Source: Vermamoeba vermiformis
Lineage: Eukaryota; Tubulinea; Echinamoebida
Length of the DNA stretch: 64,000 nucleotides
Reading direction: 5' to 3'
Assembly: GCA_045837725.1 (NCBI GenBank)
Contig: JBEWZL010000091.1
Location: 1 to 64,000 of the forward strand
Of the stretch, positions 62,186 through 64,000 are shown one piece after another. Positions within the stretch are counted from its first letter, which is position 1. The number at the start of each line of letters is the position of its first letter. The notes beneath the pieces were generated by a model. The model worked only from the letters and a program-made list of their open reading frames with translations. It was not told the DNA's origin and did not search any database. Position numbers and translations under genes: made by a program.

Positions 62186-62297
62186 ATGAGCAGTAAGTTA
62201 ATGACTTCCGTTCGATGTCTGCTAATAAAATTAGCTTCAAAGAAAAGAAAAATTGATAACGCTACCGAGGAAAGGTCTGGAAAGAAAGCCAGGAAAG
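62186..62297 (+). CDS. 5' exons of a basic, NLS-containing protein, partial
   Basis: ATG at 62186 (ATGAGCA), a 42-nt intron (62193-62234), then a second exon to 62297 give MSTSKKRKIDNATEERSGKK followed by ARK, with a donor GTACAC after it. KKRKID and GKKARK resemble nuclear localisation signals. No matching downstream exon is found before the large palindrome that begins about 50 bp later, so the gene may have been split by that insertion, or its next exon lies outside the window. Short length makes this tentative. Confidence 0.35.
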
Positions 62298-62344
62298 GTA
62301 CACTCCCTTCTTCGGAGATTTAAAATATTTTTTTGAAAGAAATA

Positions 62345-63200
62345 TTATTGTTGTCCGGATTCAAATCCCGCCAAAAATAATTTATAAATAGTTCCCACCC
62401 CGTAAATATTATGAATTTTATAAATTATTTTAAGTAAAATTCAAAATTTGAATAATGTATTACACGGGACGTTCGCAACCCGGGTAGAGCGTGCCTGCGT
62501 GCGAATACACAAATATACAATATTTTAAAGAGACTTATTTTATTACTTTATTACTACGGTTACACGATTCAAACACACGCAGAACTCGTTTGGCTTGACT
62601 ACTCTTAGCAGCACGGAGCAAGGCAGTGACGGAAGTGTTTGGACTTACCTTCGCGGTGTAGGCGGCTTCCGTGGCACTCAGGACTTTGACAACGCGAAAA
62701 AAACAAAAAAGTTTCGTGACACATCTTAGCTCACCTTCCAAATGCGGTCAAAATGACAAGATATCTCGGAAATTCTTGTCGGAAAACTGGAATGACCAAT
62801 CATTTGGAAGGATTGAGCTTTGTTTACGTCACGCAATTTTTTCATTTGTCAAAGTCCAAGTGCCACGGAACCACGAACGCACGCCGTCGGAGGTAAGTTT
62901 AAAACTTGTTGCTGCATTGCTGCCTTGGTAAAGCGCTAAGAGTGTTCAAGCCATTTGTCGGATCTGTATGTGTTTGTACCATGCAACCCGTAATAAAATA
63001 CTGTGGTTTAGCATATATTGTGTAATTTATGTCTATTCGCTTGCACGTACGCTCGGTGCCGGCCGCAACGCACGTTATTATTATTGAAATTATGAATTTT
63101 TAAAATAATTAAAATTCTAAACAAAATTTAAACTATTTACAGGGTTCGAACTTATTATTGTTAACCGGGCTCAAATCCCCCCGGAAAATTGTTTATAAAA
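62345..63200. repeat. imperfect palindrome of about 850 bp (foldback element)
   Basis: Reading 62345-62770 in reverse complement and 62780-63200 forward gives two matching arms. Landmarks in both arms: GTCAAAGTCC(N)AAGTGCCACGGAA-like text, a CGGAGGTAAGT or CGAAGGTAAGT, CTAAGAGT(A/G)(T)TCAAGCCA, a TATTCGC..CACG..CGCTC stretch, and a CGGATTCAAATCCC-type box near the outer ends. Divergence is clear but alignment persists over most of the length, with a centre near 62775. The structure suggests two copies of one repeat inserted head to head, or a foldback DNA transposon. The short outer boxes are themselves palindromic. Confidence 0.65.
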
Positions 63201-63549
63201 CTCTTAAAATTAAAATTAAGTTTCAATTCTATTAAAATATTGAATTATGAAACAACGATAAACAAATTAATTATCAGAACGAACAATTTAAAATGATTTA
63301 ACAATTAATATTAATAAATTACGGCAGTAACGGATGCACGCAGATCGACGGATGTGTTCGTTAAATTATTTTGTCGTGACTGATTTGAGACAACACCGGA
63401 ACTAACCTTTATTTTAAACATAAATATATGTATACAACAACATGAATACCAAAACTACAAAAAACAAAGAAAGTCACGAGCGCGAGATTGGCGAGGAGAG
63501 CGAGCAAGCAGTGGGAGCATGGAGCATTGGATTGTCGTTGCGTTGTATT
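63201..63549. other. AT-rich spacer inside the transposon region
   Basis: Low-complexity A/T with some GAGCGAGC text near 63490-63520; no gene or RNA recognised. It separates the palindrome from the transposase and may belong to either element. Confidence 0.4.
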
Positions 63550-64000
63550 TTATACACGCTGCTTGAGAGGATTTAAGCAGTGAAGGTAACATTTGAAAAC
63601 TAACGTACGAGTAACCATTTGGAATGCTAAGACGATTTGCTGTTGCAGGGTTAGATCGCGATTGTAATAGTTTCGAAGGATATGCTTAACGAACGCAAAT
63701 ATAAGTTCGATGGGATTTAGCTCGGGTGAGTACTTGGGCAATAACTTCAGCTGAATTTTTAGCTTATCTAAGTACTGTACTAACTCGGCGAATCCTTCAG
63801 CACTAGTATGAATGCGAGAATTATCTACAATCAGGTAGTCACCTTCGCGTAGAACATCGCGCGTTACACACCAACGAACAAAAGAATTGAAGTCCGAGTG
63901 ACAGTTCGTTTTGGGTCGAATTACACCAACGATTGGCTCCGTCTCTGGGTCGATACTAAACAATTAATACGTTGATGACAAAGCTTTACATCATACCATG
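63550..64000 (-). mobile_element. Tc1/mariner/IS630-like transposase, 3' part, truncated by window edge
   Basis: The minus frame from about 63955 down to the stop at 63550 carries DDE_3-type marks: LIVDNSRIHTS (second catalytic Asp), LLPKYSPELNPIELIFAFVK with the catalytic Glu. The distance between Asp and Glu is 38 residues, a DD38E spacing. Upstream codons start PKTNCHSDFNSFVRWCV. An intron acceptor (TTTAG) near 63956 suggests that the first Asp lies in an exon beyond the window end. No break is visible in the part seen. Neighbouring AT-rich sequence and the palindrome support a mobile region. Confidence 0.75.

Noticed and set aside
62350-62520. tRNA-like T-arm and D-arm pieces (CGGATTCAAATCCC, GGGTAGAGCG)
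   Set aside because: No cloverleaf with acceptor stem and anticodon arm could be drawn; they fall inside the palindrome arms.

Overview
This is a nuclear eukaryotic window: AT-rich intergenic DNA, densely packed genes on both strands, and nearly every gene split by short GT-AG introns (mostly 42-70 nt, often GTAAGT, one GC-AG). The gene content (an LRR-Roc-COR-kinase Roco protein, two TKL-like kinase genes, F-box/beta-propeller proteins, an ABCG transporter with a Cys-rich ectodomain, endosomal-type NHE and CDF transporters, pyruvate decarboxylase, paired P450s, secreted Cys-rich proteins) best fits a free-living amoeba, probably Amoebozoa. That placement is inference from gene content and intron style, not from a marker gene.

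Layout. 1-3850: a DNA transposon whose seven-exon gene encodes one continuous protein, a USP-type deubiquitinase fused to a piggyBac-like transposase, followed by two copies of a 122-bp repeat. 4047-7430 (-): an armadillo-like gene with no visible start codon and an orphan multi-pass membrane protein. 7810-10328 (+): a secreted Cys-rich protein and a secreted alpha-carbonic anhydrase. 11173-14070 (+): ABCG transporter. 14110-16583 (-): a protein with fifteen 34-residue TPR-like repeats plus a kinase domain. 16934-17632 (+): small four-helix membrane protein. 17801-22568 (-): pyruvate decarboxylase and an Na+/H+ exchanger. 23276-24606 (+): SDR39U1-like epimerase. 24710-26490 (-): a secreted, probably GPI-anchored protein with a possible copper histidine brace. 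26659-31526 (+): two cytochrome P450 genes in tandem. 31942-32764 (+): a nuclear HTH protein. 33059-41609 (-): a roughly 2,180-residue protein of unknown function with macroglobulin-like beta domains but no signal peptide. 41993-48045 (+): two F-box/propeller-type genes flanking a histidine phosphatase and a 93-residue protein. 48095-52664 (-): FHA-SNF2-RING helicase. 52934-54801 (+): CDF metal transporter. 55549-61597 (+): Roco kinase. 61600-64000: transposon-rich edge with an imperfect palindrome of about 850 bp and part of a Tc1/mariner/IS630-like transposase.

The single-copy genes look like ordinary housekeeping, transport and signalling loci with divergent promoters between head-to-head pairs. 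The most unusual object is the deubiquitinase-transposase fusion: its reading frame is open across all seven exons, the USP Cys, His and Asp are present, and three Asp residues sit where the piggyBac catalytic triad is expected. Other points of interest are the giant MG-like protein, the histidine-brace protein, a 12-bp palindrome found three times, and the large foldback at the right end. Exon boundaries were read by eye from splice signals and frame; where I give full exon lists I checked that the summed lengths keep frame.
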